64,000 nt of DNA from Amphiura filiformis (GCF_039555335.1 NW_027305510.1:248001-312000), one strand, 5' to 3'. Counted from the stretch's first letter, positions 9,222 to 21,224 are shown. Made by a program: numbers and translations. Notes: generated by a model from the sequence alone, not told the origin.

Positions 9222-9520
9222 TATAAGGTACTCCGTATGGAAGACACATGACCTTAATCTTCCACCATGGGTGTACCGGAACCACCGAGCTGGGTGGGGA
9301 GATTCCAAATCATCCCTCTGACTGGCCTGAAAGAGTGTTACCAATTAAAATTGTTAATTGACCCCACATTTCTTTTTCCCAGGTGGGGTGGGGTGGGGTG
9401 GAGTTGGTGAAAGAGTCACCCATTCAGGTAATTCATTTGAAATTCACACTCCCTGGTGTGGAAGATAATAATAACATTATATATTCCAGGGGTGTAATGG
9501 ATTTCAACTGGAATAGCCCA
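9222..9520. mobile_element. GGGCTATTCC MITE, enlarged copy
   Basis: The right arm is intact (GATTTCAACTGGAATAGCCC to 9520) and the left arm is recognisable from CCGTATGGAAGACACATGAC. The centre is expanded by about 110 bp, including GGTGGGGTGGGGTGG. Confidence 0.65.
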
Positions 9521-9666
9521 AATGTAACAAATTGAACAACTGATGGTCGTTTGCTTCAACAAATAAAACTCATTTCAATTCTTTTCAAAATATCTGTCAC
9601 CATTTATTTACAATTTAAATCTACAATTCATATTATTATTATTACAAAGGAAAAAATTGAATTTAT

Positions 9667-9764
9667 CAGAGATGCCATTTATTTTCAGCCTGTTTTGTGG
9701 CTTGCTTTTTGGCCTGCATTCACACGCTTTTCAGGTTTTTGAGAGAAACTAACTGGCATCTCTG
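9667..9764. mobile_element. 98-bp MITE, CAGAGATGCC ends
   Basis: CAGAGATGCCA (9667) and TGGCATCTCTG (to 9764) are perfect inverted repeats. ATTTAT is directly repeated at 9661-9666 and 9765-9770. The ends resemble hAT. Confidence 0.75.
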
Positions 9765-10324
9765 ATTTATGACCTGATCTGATCCCAATCAGACCCAAGT
9801 CTGCAATAATGAATTGAGATCAAGACAAAATAAGGTGCAAAAATACAATAAAAATGCGAGAAATTTAGTACAAAAAGTTTTGCATAATTTTGCAATCAAG
9901 AGTATGCCATTGCCAGGGATGTGGAGGATTTCAACATTTATAGTAAGGCCCCAGAAACAAATTTGTTCGATCTTCGAATCAACCGTCGATGCTGCTTCGA
10001 TGCTTGTTATTAATGAGCTAACAACTAATTAATCAGAATTAATGCTATATTTATATTGGTCAATGTCAATACAGGCACAGATTCATAATTATGTTATTAC
10101 AATTAACAAGTCTTGAAATTAATTGATTCCATAAATAAAGGATCGACCTAGCATCGATGGTCGATCAAAAGATGGAGCTAATTTGTTTCTTTTGCGTAAG
10201 TGCAGGTCTACGATGAAAATGGTAAGAGCTCAATTTTCAAAATGTCAGACTTTGGTTCGAGTTCATCAGATCTAGTCATATCTGCAATGGCTACATTTAT
10301 AATTTGTACTGGAACACCTCTTGA
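9765..10324. other. No recognised feature
   Basis: AT-rich, short open frames only. I saw no gene, RNA or repeat family here. Confidence 0.4.
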
Positions 10325-10785
10325 GGGGGCACACCACCATTACGCTTCCCATTGAAATACGTGCAAAAAAGCCTCTTGGAAATCTCTTCTAATTATTTCC
10401 CTGCAATAGATAGAGCAATGAAACTGGGCATGGTTATGGGATGATCCTTAAGCTTTAATATATTTTCTTTTGCACATAGATCACCAATGTCAGTTTTTTG
10501 CAAATTTGACATTTTTACCCCATCCCGTGATTTCAAAGCTGTTGAAAGCTTAATTCTTGGGATTTTTACATCGATACATGATATGCACGATTAGTCCGCC
10601 AGAACCCATTTAAAATCATTTTTTCTGCACGTAATTTCATCAAAACCGTTTCAGCTTTAGAATGTCATCAAACAAACGTATCTCAGACACATTATTTGCT
10701 GAAAAAAAGCTCAATTTCTACGTTTTATGAGGACTATTTTGTGGGTTACACATTTGGCCGCGGAATCTTATGGTGGTATGCTCCC
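10325..10785. mobile_element. MITE with GGGAGCATACCACC ends
   Basis: GGGGGCACACCACCATTA at 10325 and TTATGGTGGTATGCTCCC ending 10785 are imperfect inverted repeats. TTGA flanks both sides (10321-10324, 10786-10789). No coding content inside. Confidence 0.65.
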
Positions 10786-10935
10786 TTGACATCACAGTGG
10801 ACAAATTCCATTCAGCCCATTTTAAAACCAGCCATGATCTTTGCACTGAATTCAACTCGATACAAATTGTAAATTATTTACTGCAAAAATGAAAATTGGC
10901 ACTTGTCACCTTCAAACTTGCACTGAGACTACAAT

Positions 10936-11380
10936 CAGTGTTGCCAAAACTTTTCAACGTCAAGGCGCGGCGCATTAACTCGCCAGGCCGCGGTAAAGGA
11001 TTCTCAAGTAGCCCAATTTTTCAAGCTTCCAAAAAAGCGCCTAATACCGGATATTTGGGCGGATTTACCCAATTTAGAAACGAAAAACACCCAATTGGGC
11101 GGAAAAGCACTTGACTTTAAAACTTCCGGTACTTACTGGGAAGTTACTGACCGATCAATAAATGGTCACAAAACCCATTGTAATTTCAATTTGGAGCCAA
11201 AGACTCAAAACCTTTAAAAATCGGCTAAATTGAAAGGAAAATACATCAAATTAGTGCCGCGGCCTGAGATTGGCAAAAGTAGCCCAATTTTAGACAAGTA
11301 GCGGCATGCTTTTTTGAGTAGCGGCAAGTGATTGCCAAGTAGCCCAATTGTGCGCCTAAGGCGCGGCGTTGGCATCACTG
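10936..11380. mobile_element. hAT MITE with 8-bp target duplication
   Basis: CAGTGTTGCCAA (10936) and TTGGCATCACTG (to 11380) are inverted with one mismatch. ACTACAAT is duplicated exactly at 10928-10935 and 11381-11388. The interior repeats AGTAGCCCAATT and CACCCAATTGGGC and resembles the element at 83-329. An open frame across it is incidental. Confidence 0.9.
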
Positions 11381-11396
11381 ACTACAATCGGTCAAA

Positions 11397-11597
11397 TAGG
11401 CTATTACAGGTGAAATCCTTACTCCTCTAAATGGAAGACAATAGACATGTCCTTAATCTCCCACACAGGGAGTGTGGGTTTCAAATGGAGCCACTTGTTC
11501 AGGTAACCCCAATTGAAATTCAAACTCCCTGTGTGGAAGATTAAGGTTATGTCTTCCATACACATAGGGGTGTATGGATTTCAACTGGACTGGCCCA
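11397..11597. mobile_element. GGGCTATTCC palindromic MITE
   Basis: AGGCTATTACAGGTGAAATC on the left mirrors GATTTCAACTGGACTGGCCC on the right. The central TCAAATGGAGCCACTTG is as in the other copies. Confidence 0.75.
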
Positions 11598-12459
11598 TTG
11601 TAACACACGATACGGTACCAAAATTACCATAATGAAATTTTATTTTGGCGTTTTCAAATACAAATATGACCGTAATTTCCGGAATATTGGCCGCACGGAG
11701 TATAAGCCGCAGATCCAATCTAACATAAGATCCAAACCCTTTAGAATCGATCACTTTACTGCAGTTGGAAGTTTATATTCCATATTCTACTTTGGGACTT
11801 GAATTTTCAGATCACAAAAATTGTGAGGAAAATCGATATATTGATTTTTATCCATATTGAGTGGCCGATATATACATTTTTAAAATCCTGACATTGATGG
11901 TCCTTGGTTATGTAAGCCCTTACATTACAGCCCTTCATTTTAGAGAAGCTCAATTGAGCCGAAGCTCCTACTGCTCTCCTGAACAGTATTTCAGGAGCTT
12001 AATTTATTGAGCTCCTCACTTCTTGAAAATCCTATGGTTTAATATTGATATTATATAATTGAGCTCCTTGTCAAGCCCCTCAGTACATATAGGAGAGTGA
12101 TTGACTGAGCTCCTAGTCCTACTATTTTCAGAAATGAAGGTCTGACATTATTATTGATAATACAGCGCTAAGAATAAAATGCATCATATTATACATGTAA
12201 TATCAAATGGTACAGGATAGATATAAAATTAGTTTTCTTACACATATAGATCCAACTTGCCATAATACATTTTGTTACATAGTACACTGTCCATGCTGAA
12301 TGAACCACACGGCTTGGAATTGGGTGTAAGAAAGCACAAAATAAATCCTAACTCTAATCCTAACCTTTACCCTAAATCCTAACCCTATTATTTCATGCTC
12401 TCTTACACAAAGGATAAACCTGGAATTGGGCCAATCCGTAAGTGCTCAGCAGATTTTGG
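11598..12459. other. Non-coding, GAGCTCCT repeats and CCTAA-like tract
   Basis: Between about 11935 and 12140, GAGCTCCT/AGGAGCTC recurs several times between inverted CCTTCATTTT and AAATGAAGG, possibly a decayed MITE. 12345-12392 is a degenerate CCTAAC/CCCTAAA run. No gene seen. Confidence 0.4.
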
Positions 12460-12465
12460 TAATAT

Positions 12466-12552
12466 CTTCCACAGGGGGAGTATGAATTTTAAATGGAATC
12501 AACACATTAACTACCTACATTGAAACTCACCCTCCCTCTGTGGAAGATTCAA
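12466..12552. mobile_element. Partial GGGCTATTCC MITE
   Basis: Only the core survives: CTTCCACAGGGGGAGTATGA, ATTTTAAATGGAATC and CTCCCTCTGTGGAAGATTC. Confidence 0.55.
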
Positions 12553-12769
12553 GTTGAAGTGGGTCACAGTACTGTGCACATACTTTTCCAAGTTTGATAA
12601 GAGTCCATTAAAATGTGAAAAACTAAAATATAATAATATGTATAGCCCTGTATTAACACTGAAATGTTCTGCAGTTGAATATTGTTGAAAACTACAACTA
12701 CATTAACTACATGTAGTACATTAGAAACCATAGGTCCCACAACTTCTAAGTCTCCACACATTTATTGCG

Positions 12770-13140
12770 TCGCACATCATTGCGTTTGGTCACAATGGCT
12801 TTAAAAGTAAAAAAAAGGCCGCTTTAGAAGTTGCATCCGAGTGCATACTATAGGAGTCAACTCTGAAACAATACAGTAGGCAAGGCTTATTTATTTGGTA
12901 AGGATAGTTGACTCCTTTGGACTCAGGTGCCACTTAAAACACGAATGGCTTTTTTGAAAACTGCCTGAAAAAGTGTGTATCATTCGGCCTTAAAAAAATA
13001 CAAGGCCCAAAACAGACTTAAAAAAATAAAAATGCGTAAATTTGGACAATAAAAACTGTCTGAATTCAATCAGGCAAAAGCCTGAAAATTCTCATGCCTG
13101 TACATAATGAACCATTGTGACCGAACGCAATGATGTGCGA
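12770..13140. mobile_element. 371-bp MITE
   Basis: TCGCACATCATTGCGTTTGG, TCACAATGG at 12770 pairs with CCATTGTGACCGAACGCAAT, GATGTGCGA ending 13140. The arms are 29 bp with one or two mismatches. No coding content. Confidence 0.8.
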
Positions 13141-13317
13141 GGCTGTTAATGCGGATTTACTAAATGGGTCCATATGTGTAAAACAAATAAGGCTACACAT
13201 ACTCTTTTAAATTTCTTAAAATATTTGTACATGGGCATGCCAACCTGGGTTAGATTGGCTGTACATGTACACCAGTCAACAGCTGCACTAGACATTTGAC
13301 AATATTTGCATTAGAAA

Positions 13318-13461
13318 TTCAATCATGTTTCACCGTTGTTTATCATTATTTATCATTGTTTAACAACGGTGCATCCACGTTGTCTGCGTGGTTTACTTTG
13401 CGAGGGCAGCAGCGAAGTAAACCATGTAACGCGAGATGAACAACCGTGAAACATGATTGAA
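13318..13461. mobile_element. 144-bp MITE
   Basis: TTCAATCATGTTTCACCGTT, GTTT pairs with AACAACCGTGAAACATGATT, GAA. Inner TGGTTTACTTTGC / GCGAAGTAAACCA is also inverted. Confidence 0.75.
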
Positions 13462-13947
13462 GCCCTTTCAACAACGAAAACAAGCTAAAGATAATTCACA
13501 TGATCATTTCATGAGGAATGTCACTTAATCATTTCCACTCTGCCTTTATACAAAAAGATTGGTGATTTCTATGTTGATATCAGCAATAAAGCGTACTACA
13601 GAATAAAACGGCAATGTTTAGACCCTACCTCCAAAATACTGAATTCAAATCGTAAGCGTATGCACATAGGTTCCAGACATGACAAATTTTAGCGCTCACG
13701 CGTATGCGGGTGTGCAATCGCGTATACGCTACAGTGTGTTACAGTGTGATGAATTCATCACAGATTAACAACGGTTGGCTCCTGTACAAAGGTATACAAA
13801 GAGTTCTTGCATTCTACAACAATGTGCAGTTGTGCACTACCATAACAGCTGGCAGCTATTGCCTTCTGTCTTTAGTACAAACCTCTGGGGCTGAATAAAC
13901 CAAAGGCACTTTATATATACAACCAGTTTACAATAGTATGTACTTTG

Positions 13948-14128
13948 ACTATTCCAGTTGAAATCCATGGACCCCTATGGAAGACATGACCTACTCTCCC
14001 ACACAGGTAGTGTGAATTTCAAATGGTGTTACCTGAATGGATGGCTCCATTTGATAGTCACACTCCCTGTGTGGAAGATAATTTATAAGTTCACGTCTTC
14101 CATAGGGGGTATGAATTGTAGTTGAGAA
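13948..14128. mobile_element. GGGCTATTCC palindromic MITE
   Basis: ACTATTCCAGTTGAAATCCA on the left; CTTCCATAGGGGGTATGAAT on the right, with the right tip eroded. Confidence 0.7.
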
Positions 14129-14775
14129 CCACCACCTGTTTAAGTATTTACAACTTTAGCAATAGCCCACAACAATTAATTGTTTGGTTGTCCTCCACTG
14201 CTTGAACCAAGTTTCGAAAACTAGGAAAAAAAACAACACTTTTTTCATTATTTAAATTCATTGTACAAAAGAAATGTTATCATAATTTTGAAATTCCTGA
14301 AATGATTTTTTTCCTTCCTCTCAGAAATTTTGCATTCTACATTATGAGTTATTGGTTTTTAAAAACATGAATGAATTAATGTCAAAGTGTAATATCATTA
14401 GGCTTCATTGGTTTGATGATATCTTACACTTCCCATAATGCATTTCTTCCATTTCAATTTTCTGTACTTATTTGCTATCTGGTGCAACATGGGTCAACAG
14501 TGACAAAAAGTGTGATGAACAGAGCACATCCAGAACTTGCAAATTATGTTTATTTCATGCATCATGATTATCGACATGTTTTGAAGTCTATTCTCAACAT
14601 GAAAACAAAGGAAACCTGTACAAAGTAATGGAAGTGTCATTTGATGTAATGAGGTGATGTATCATATTGCAAAATGATTCTGGGAAGGGTAAGATACCTT
14701 CATTTGTTTACAAGTTTCTCCCCTGCCCACTCCTTCAAGTTGTGGAGGACAACAAAACTTTAATTTGTCTTGGCT
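14129..14775. other. 3' flank of the zinc-finger gene
   Basis: Downstream of the minus-strand stop codon. It contains the inverted copy (14637-14695) of the repeat at 1875-1928. No other gene seen; part may be 3' UTR. Confidence 0.4.
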
Positions 14776-17600
14776 TTAGTGAGTTTGTTCATGCTGTATT
14801 TTCTTATTCGCTGATGCAAATCTGAGATCGCAATGGCGGCATTTGAATGGTGCCTTTTTCACACCAGCTCCTCCTACCTGACGATTGCTTTCACCTGATG
14901 TAGCGCCCCCTACCTGATGATTGCGTTCACCTGCTGTAGCTTTTCTGGTTTTCCTTGGTGTGGACTCATCTGTGTTATCATTTACGGCTTGACTTTTGCT
15001 ATTTCTCGTCCCTGGCTTTGAATTTGACTCTTCATTTTTCCTCTTAGGAGCCGATTTTGTTTTATGCGATTGGGGCTCGTCGTCATGGTTATTGCTTATT
15101 TTTTGTGCCTTAGCTTGTTTTGAGGCTGTTCTGGTTTCAATAAAATCACTTGCTGATAAATTCTGCAATTTAGTCGGTGATTCCTCTGGGTGTTCGTCAG
15201 CTATGTGGCGCTTTAGTTCAAGTAAAATCTTGAAATCGGCATCACAAATTTCACATTGGTACGGTTCTATACCATGTTTGTTTCGCTTGTGCATTTGCAT
15301 ATTACCTAATTTGGTGAATGATTGATCACAGATATCACAAAAGAAGGCGCTGTCTTCGTTATCAGCCCTCCGTCTTGTCACTTGACGATCTGTCTCAATT
15401 TTATGAATATTACGTTTGTGCCTCTCCATGTTACCTAACTGCGTGAAGGATTTGTTGCAGATATCGCACACGTACCCGTCTTCATCGTCGCCTTTGCGTT
15501 TTACCTCACCATCATCTGTCTCAATTCCGTGTATATTCCGTTTATGTCGCTGCATGTTGCCTAACTGAGTGAAGGATTTGTTGCAGATATCGCATACAAT
15601 GCTACCGTCGTCTTTCAATTTCGCATCTTTATGACCCAATTTGCATACTTTGCGATGAGACTTCAGATTAGACTGTGACGTGAACACACCAGAGCATTTT
15701 GCACACTCAAACTCGTTATGTACAATCTCATGTTCTTCCAAGTCCTCAGTAGTGAAGAAAAATTCATTACAAAACTGACACTTTATGGTTTTGTGAATTT
15801 CAGTGTGAGTGTCCTGCTCTTCGCTCGTAGAAAATCGCAACTCACAATAACCACACGGGTAAGGATCCAAATCTTTGTATTTGGTTTCATGTTCACGTAA
15901 AAAGCGTAATTCCAGGAATTCACGCATACACTGTGAGCATTCAAATGTTTCCGTACTTGCATGCGCAGACATGTGATCTTCCAACTCTACAACAGTCGTA
16001 AAGACTTCGTCACATAAAGAACACGTGAACGACAATGTGCCCTCAGTTTCACAGTCATGATCGTGTAATTGTTTCTTAAAGTTGAAAAACTCTCCGCACC
16101 TTTCGCAGCGAAATTTTCTTATTCTGGTGTGTTCTGGCAAGTGTTGCGTCAAGTCGGCTTTGGTCAAGAACCGCTCTTGACAATGATGACATCTGTGTTT
16201 ACTTTCCTTCAGATGACTTTCTTCATGCTCCTTCAGCTGACTCGCACGTTGAAATCCTTCTACGCACAATTTGCATCGAAACGGTGACAACCCATGCATG
16301 CGAGCTTCATGCATCTTCAAGTTGGGGGCACTTGAAAAGATTTCAGCGCAAACACTGCATTCATGAGATCCATCCTGCTCCTGGTTTGTGATATTCCTGT
16401 CTTTCTTTTTCATTGTATGTGTAGTTAGATGCTTTTTATAGCTGCTTTCTTCATTAAAAACCAGCTTGCACACCTTACACTCTTTCTGGTGCGTTTTCTC
16501 ATGAGCTTGAAGTAAAAGCTCCGTTACAAACTCAACGTCGCATGTCTTGCACTTGAACGATTCCGTATGATGGCGCCTGTGCTTTTGAAGCTGGAAACTT
16601 TTCTCAAATTTTTGATCGCATTTATTGCAAGCAAACGGTTTGACTTTAGGCACAGGCTTGACTTTGGGGACACAGTGATGGTTCTTAAATCTTGAACCTG
16701 ACACAAAGACCTTATCGCATGAACTGCACTGGTATTTGTTATCTGTGGGGGCGCTTTTCTCTATCTTTTCTTCGCTAGATTCATTATCTTCTGTTGATAT
16801 CGAATGTTTTAACTTCTGATGTTTCAGCAAATCGGTCTGAAACTTGTATGCTCGTGTACAGCCTTGGTAATTACACATATGCATTTTGACATCCGAGTGC
16901 GTAGCTTCATGTTGGTTTAAATTCCCTCGTTGCGAGAACTTCTGGTTGCAAATTTTACAAGAAAACGGTTTCTCTCCGGTGTGAGAACGCTCGTGGACAT
17001 GTAACTCACTTTTATAAAAACACCCCTTTCCACATATACGACGGATGTATGGACGTTCGTCATTGTGTGCGTGCGTGTTCATATGTGCATGCAAGTTCGT
17101 TTTACGCGAGAACAGCCTCCCACAGATCGTACATGAAAAGTTTTTATCTCCGTTATGCACGATCATGTGTGCTTTCAGTTGAGATTTCGTCTTGAATTTT
17201 CTGTTACAACCCGTCTCCTCACATGGAAATGAATATGACGCCAAATGGGTATTTTTGTGTTGCCATAGCGATGACCTCAGTTTGAAAGTCTTGAAGCAAA
17301 TAGTACACGAAAGCGGAGTACTTGGTTTGTTATGCGCATGAAAGCTTCGTACGTGGAATTTCAAAACTGTGCCACTGTTGAAGTGTTTGCAGCATTCAGA
17401 GCACTCGTAGGATTTTGGCATTGCAGGATGCGCTGATTTATGATTTTGTAATTCCGAAAGGAATTGGAATGATTTCTTGCAGATTTTGCAGACATGAGGG
17501 CGCTCTCCTGTGTGAATGACGGAGTGAGCTTTACGACTTGCGGTTCTGGCGAAGGCCTTGTCACAATACTGGCATTTGTACGGACGATATGGTGAGATTC
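14776..17600 (-). CDS. C2H2 zinc-finger protein, last coding exon (27 fingers)
   Basis: The acceptor (TTGTTCTTTTTAG on the minus strand) precedes 17600. The exon enters in phase 1 and runs 2825 nt to the stop. It encodes about 27 C2H2 units of the C-x2-C-x12-H-x3-5-H type, from YKCQYCDKAF to FKCRHCDLRF. Some are degenerate: one begins YIRRICGKGC and lacks the first Cys; one ends in H-x-K-Y. Few have the TGEKP linker (TGERP, TGEKP), so the protein probably uses separate finger clusters. Three consecutive fingers near the C-terminus are near-duplicates (CDICNKSFTQLGNM, RHKRNIHGIE). A basic, disordered segment with KRK and TPRKTRK stretches and a doubled QVGGA follows, then one last finger. Likely a nuclear DNA-binding regulator; the target is unknown. 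It is spliced to 18454-18621. Confidence 0.93.
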
Positions 17601-18453
17601 CTAAAAAGAACAAAGGACAACAATACAGGTTATTTTATTATCATTCAGTGGTTGAAAAATTAGAGAATAAACAATCAATATTTTGTGGAGTGGATGCCGG
17701 TGCATTATCCACTACGATACAATATTGGACTTATTTTTGGTCAGTTAAGGTGGTACTACACCCCATATATTTGAGACTACCGCCTTTTAAGTTGGATCAG
17801 AATCAGTGGCATAATTATCCATTGCTGCATTACAATGTACTGGCTAAGCCTAAATGACCACTACCAGAGTCAGTGGCATAATTAGACAATAATAACTGCG
17901 CACCATCTATTTTGAGGTCATTGTGTGAAATTGGAGGGTTTTGTTTTGGGCCGAGGAAAATACAGAGTCATTCATTACCGTTTCTTGTACAAAATCCTAT
18001 CTTTCCTTCGTATTATTTGCTGGACATTTTTCGAATATTTCAATTTATTTAGTCGTTATCCTGTTGATTGCTACGTCAAACGCGGAAGTCATTGTTGCAC
18101 GTCCGGAGTCAATTGTGAGATATTAATGACCTCGAATTGCGTTCGCATTTTCACAAATAATAATAAAATATGATTGGATCACACGCATCATGCATATTCA
18201 TGAGGTTATGAATTATGCAGTACTACCTTATATTATGGGTTAAGTGTTCAATGTACTATTCCCGTTAGAATTCATATACCCTTTATGGAAGACATGACTT
18301 TAATCTCCCACACAGGGGATCTACATGTAGATTTGAAATGGGATGGTAGACTCCATTTGAATTCTACACCCCCTGTGTGGGTGATTAAGGTCATGTCTTT
18401 CAAAGGGGGTGTATGGATTTAAACTGGAATAGCCCAATTGTATATAGCCTTAC
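17601..18453 (-). other. Zinc-finger gene intron 3
   Basis: On the minus strand it starts GTAAGG and ends TTTTTAG. It contains the palindromic MITE at 18253-18436; the rest is unrecognised. Confidence 0.85.
18253..18436. mobile_element. GGGCTATTCC palindromic MITE
   Basis: TACTATTCCCGTTAGAATTC on the left mirrors GGATTTAAACTGGAATAGCC on the right. It is the last copy of this family seen in the window and lies 18 bp from a splice donor. Confidence 0.78.
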
Positions 18454-18621
18454 CTGGATGAGAACGCATGTGGTTTTGAAGCTCAAATCGAAATGAGTAG
18501 CCTTTTCCACAGAATGGGCACTGATAGCGTCCTTGTCCTGTATGTTTAGCTTCATGGCTCTGAAGATTGGAAGCTTTGGCAAAGACTAGGTCACAATACT
18601 GGCACTTGAAAGGTTTATCTC
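18454..18621 (-). CDS. C2H2 zinc-finger protein, third coding exon
   Basis: 168 nt, phase 1 at both ends, between the acceptor ACAAAATTTCAG and the donor CATCCAG|GTAAGG on the minus strand. It encodes two fingers, FKCQYCDLVFAKASNLQSHE and YQCPFCGKGYSFRFELQNHM, joined by a TGQGR linker. Joining to the exon at 21677 restores H-N-G-D-K-P-F, a normal inter-finger linker. Joining to 17600 gives H-P-G-I-S-P-Y. Both junctions keep the frame, which supports the model. Confidence 0.9.
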
Positions 18622-18639
18622 CTGAAATTTTGTAAAAGA

Positions 18640-18808
18640 ATACACCCAAAATGCATTAGGAATACACCCAAATGTATTAGGAATACACCCAAATATATTA
18701 GTGAATACACCCAATTGTATTAAAATTAGAAATACACCCAAATGTATTAGGAATACACCCATATGTATTAGGAATACACCCGAATGTATTAGGAATACAC
18801 CCAAATGT
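18640..18808. repeat. 21-bp minisatellite array
   Basis: About eight monomers of AATACACCCAAATGTATT plus AGG, with two small interruptions. It begins within 20 bp upstream of a zinc-finger exon acceptor and ends at the start of a LINE fragment. Confidence 0.9.
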
Positions 18809-20290
18809 CATCAACGAGAGTGCACCTAAGTGCTGCCAACTTGATCCAATACCAACATGGCTGGTCAAAGAGTGTCTTGACGTACTGCTCCCACATATCA
18901 AGAAAATCGCAAACTTGTCGCTTGCATCTGGTACAGTGCCTAGTGCATTCAAATTATCACACATTTTTCAGCTTTTGAAAAAACAGAATCTCGACCCAAA
19001 CGAGTTAAAAAACTATGGACCTGTCGCCAATCTGCCAATTATGTGCAAAGTCCTGGAAAGGATCATGACCGCTCAATTCCATTCAACGGATACTGCTCTG
19101 CTGTGTATTACAACGATCTGTTACTTGCGCTTGACAAAGGCCGTCAAGCAGTGCTTCTGTTACTCGACTATTCCTCTGCCTTTGATACAATAAACCACAT
19201 CATGTTATCTGAAAGATTCCAAAGGAGGTATGGCATATATGGCACTGCTTTACAATGGTGTTTCATTACTGGCCCATTCCATGTCAACTCAGGGATGTGC
19301 ACCGCACACCTTCAATTTTTCTTTTTCTGTGTGGTGGTAGATATTGATGAGAAAGTAAAATCCTGAAAATTTGAGCTTCATACTCCATTTAGTTTTCCCG
19401 TGGCATCAATTTGAAATTTAGGGGTCAGCGTAAAAAATGTGTCGCAACGCGTAAGACGATGTTTGGAGGTCCATAAATGTACAAAGGGAACCCTTTAAAA
19501 CTGTGAAAAGTATGTATCCTGGGGTACTTTTTGGTGTAGAATTCAAATCTGCTATCAGAAAACTTGTAACTCCTTTACTTTAAAAGATATAGGGCCCTCA
19601 AAATGCAACCGTCCAACCAGGACCAACTTTGAGGGGGTCAGAACTCCAAAAGTAAAAATAATTTTAGCGTCAATTTTTTGGCCAGTCAGAGCCCTTTGGT
19701 AGGACGTTACTCTTATCCAATATTGAGCATATTAGAATACATTTAGCTGAGATATTACCCATGGTTCAAAACCACTTTTTTACATTTATGACCCCCTGAA
19801 AACCAATGTCAGACAATTTGCCCCACATCAACTTCAGGTATGTTGAAGATATATTCTTGGACAACATTTCTGAGAGATATTGGCTTTGGTTCTTGATGGC
19901 TTCAACACATTAGTCAGGTTTGCCTTCTCCATAGAGTTGTACATGAAATCATTATACATGCAAAATCAAAAAAATTGAAGAGGTGCTATGTTGAAAAGCA
20001 AGGTGCACATCCCTGGAGTTGACATGGAATGGGCCTACTTTCATATCTGGATAGTCACCAACAAGCCGTTGTCATCGGAGATTCCATCTCTGAGACTCTG
20101 ATCCTTTCCCGCTACCTTGGGGTGTTCCCCAAGGATCTGTTAAAGGACCACTTGATTTTATTATGTATAGTGCTCCGCTAATGCTCATCATGATATTCAC
20201 CATCTAATTTATGCCGACGATACTCAACTGTACCTGACCCTGGAATATATACCCATCATCCTCAAGCTGTAAACATTCTTGAATCATGCA
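18809..20290 (+). pseudogene. LINE reverse transcriptase fragment, split by a MITE
   Basis: The plus-strand frame around 18850-19080 reads DPIPTWLVKECLDVLLPHIK, then LKKQNLDPNELKNYGPVANL. After a frame change it reads LLLLDYSSAFDTINHIMLSE (RT motif A). A DNA element (19271-20035) interrupts it. RT sequence resumes at 20040 with SYLDSHQQAVVIGD and continues in other frames to LIYADDTQLYLTL (motif C, YADD). It is a CR1/jockey-group non-LTR retrotransposon with several frameshifts and no endonuclease nearby, so dead. Confidence 0.85.
19271..20035. mobile_element. 765-bp non-autonomous DNA transposon
   Basis: GGCCCATTCCATGTCAACTC, AGGGATGTGCACC at 19271 pairs with GGTGCACATCCCTGGAGTTG, ACATGGAATGGGCC ending 20035. 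The arms are about 33 bp with one indel. TACT is duplicated at 19267-19270 and 20036-20039. No coding content. It sits inside the LINE RT, so it is younger than that copy. Confidence 0.88.
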
Positions 20291-20339
20291 TTTTATACGT
20301 TCGCTGTTGAGCAATCCAAAACAAACTCAAGTTAAATGG

Positions 20340-20835
20340 CTCAAAAAGGTCTCTTTTCTTGTCCATTATGCCTAAGGTATCTCTTCTTTGCTTTTTACGG
20401 GCCCTCTGAGGTCTCTTTTTTATGGGTCCATTAAAGTATCTTTTCTTTGCTTATTTAAAAGCTGTTTACATACTCACTAAGCTCTTGTCTTTCCTTTACG
20501 GGCCTCATTTCGGAATAATTAATAATAATAATATTTCGGAAGAACCTTTTTCAGATTTTGGAATGGAGAACCCTTTTTCATATTCGAATAGAGAACCTTT
20601 TTCATATTCGAGAGAGAAAATGGTGACTTATTTCGAATAAAGAACCATTTTTCATTTTTGGAATAGAGAACCCATTTTTTCATATTCGGAATAGAGAACC
20701 ATTTTTCATATTTGGAATAGAGCTCCTTTTCTGTTTTCGGAATAGGGAACCTTCGTAATAGAGAACCTTTTTAATTTTCGGAATAGTGAACCTTCGGAAT
20801 AGCGAACCTTCGGAATAGCGAAGTTCGCCCGAATC
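20340..20835. repeat. Degenerate GGAATAGAGAACC minisatellite
   Basis: Units of about 24-28 bp built on TTCGGAATAGAGAACCTTTT, TCATAT repeat from about 20560 to 20830. They are preceded by related AGGTCTCTTTTC motifs from 20347. Confidence 0.75.
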
Positions 20836-21224
20836 CAGTAAATTACATAGTTGGAATCAGAGAAGTAATTAAATATCCCTTACGACATGTACGAAATGAC
20901 ACCAATTTTCACCTTTTTCATCTGTAAAAAAGATGATTAGTTTCACAGCACAAAGTTCTTATTTTATGGTTAAATTGTGTGCTTTGTGCTTTAAAATTTC
21001 ACTTTGTGCAGATGTAGATTTTCTATGTTACCTGCACAAATGCAAGTAACTTTTTTCTAGTAAATCGAACACTGGAAATGATGCAAATTTTGCCAAAGCT
21101 CACTAGTCTACCATTCGCAAGATGCTGTGAACTACCAAATCACAACAGTTTAAAAGTTGCTAACCTTAAATATATTAGGTTAATTTTGAACAAAGGGTTT
21201 CTCGTCTTTATTTTCTTCTCTCAT
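20836..21224. other. Intron sequence, nothing recognised
   Basis: Within zinc-finger intron 2; AT-rich with no identifiable element. Confidence 0.4.

Noticed and set aside
14996-15325. Plus-strand open frames opposite the zinc-finger exon
   Set aside because: Shadows of a strongly coding minus-strand exon; no splice or homology support.
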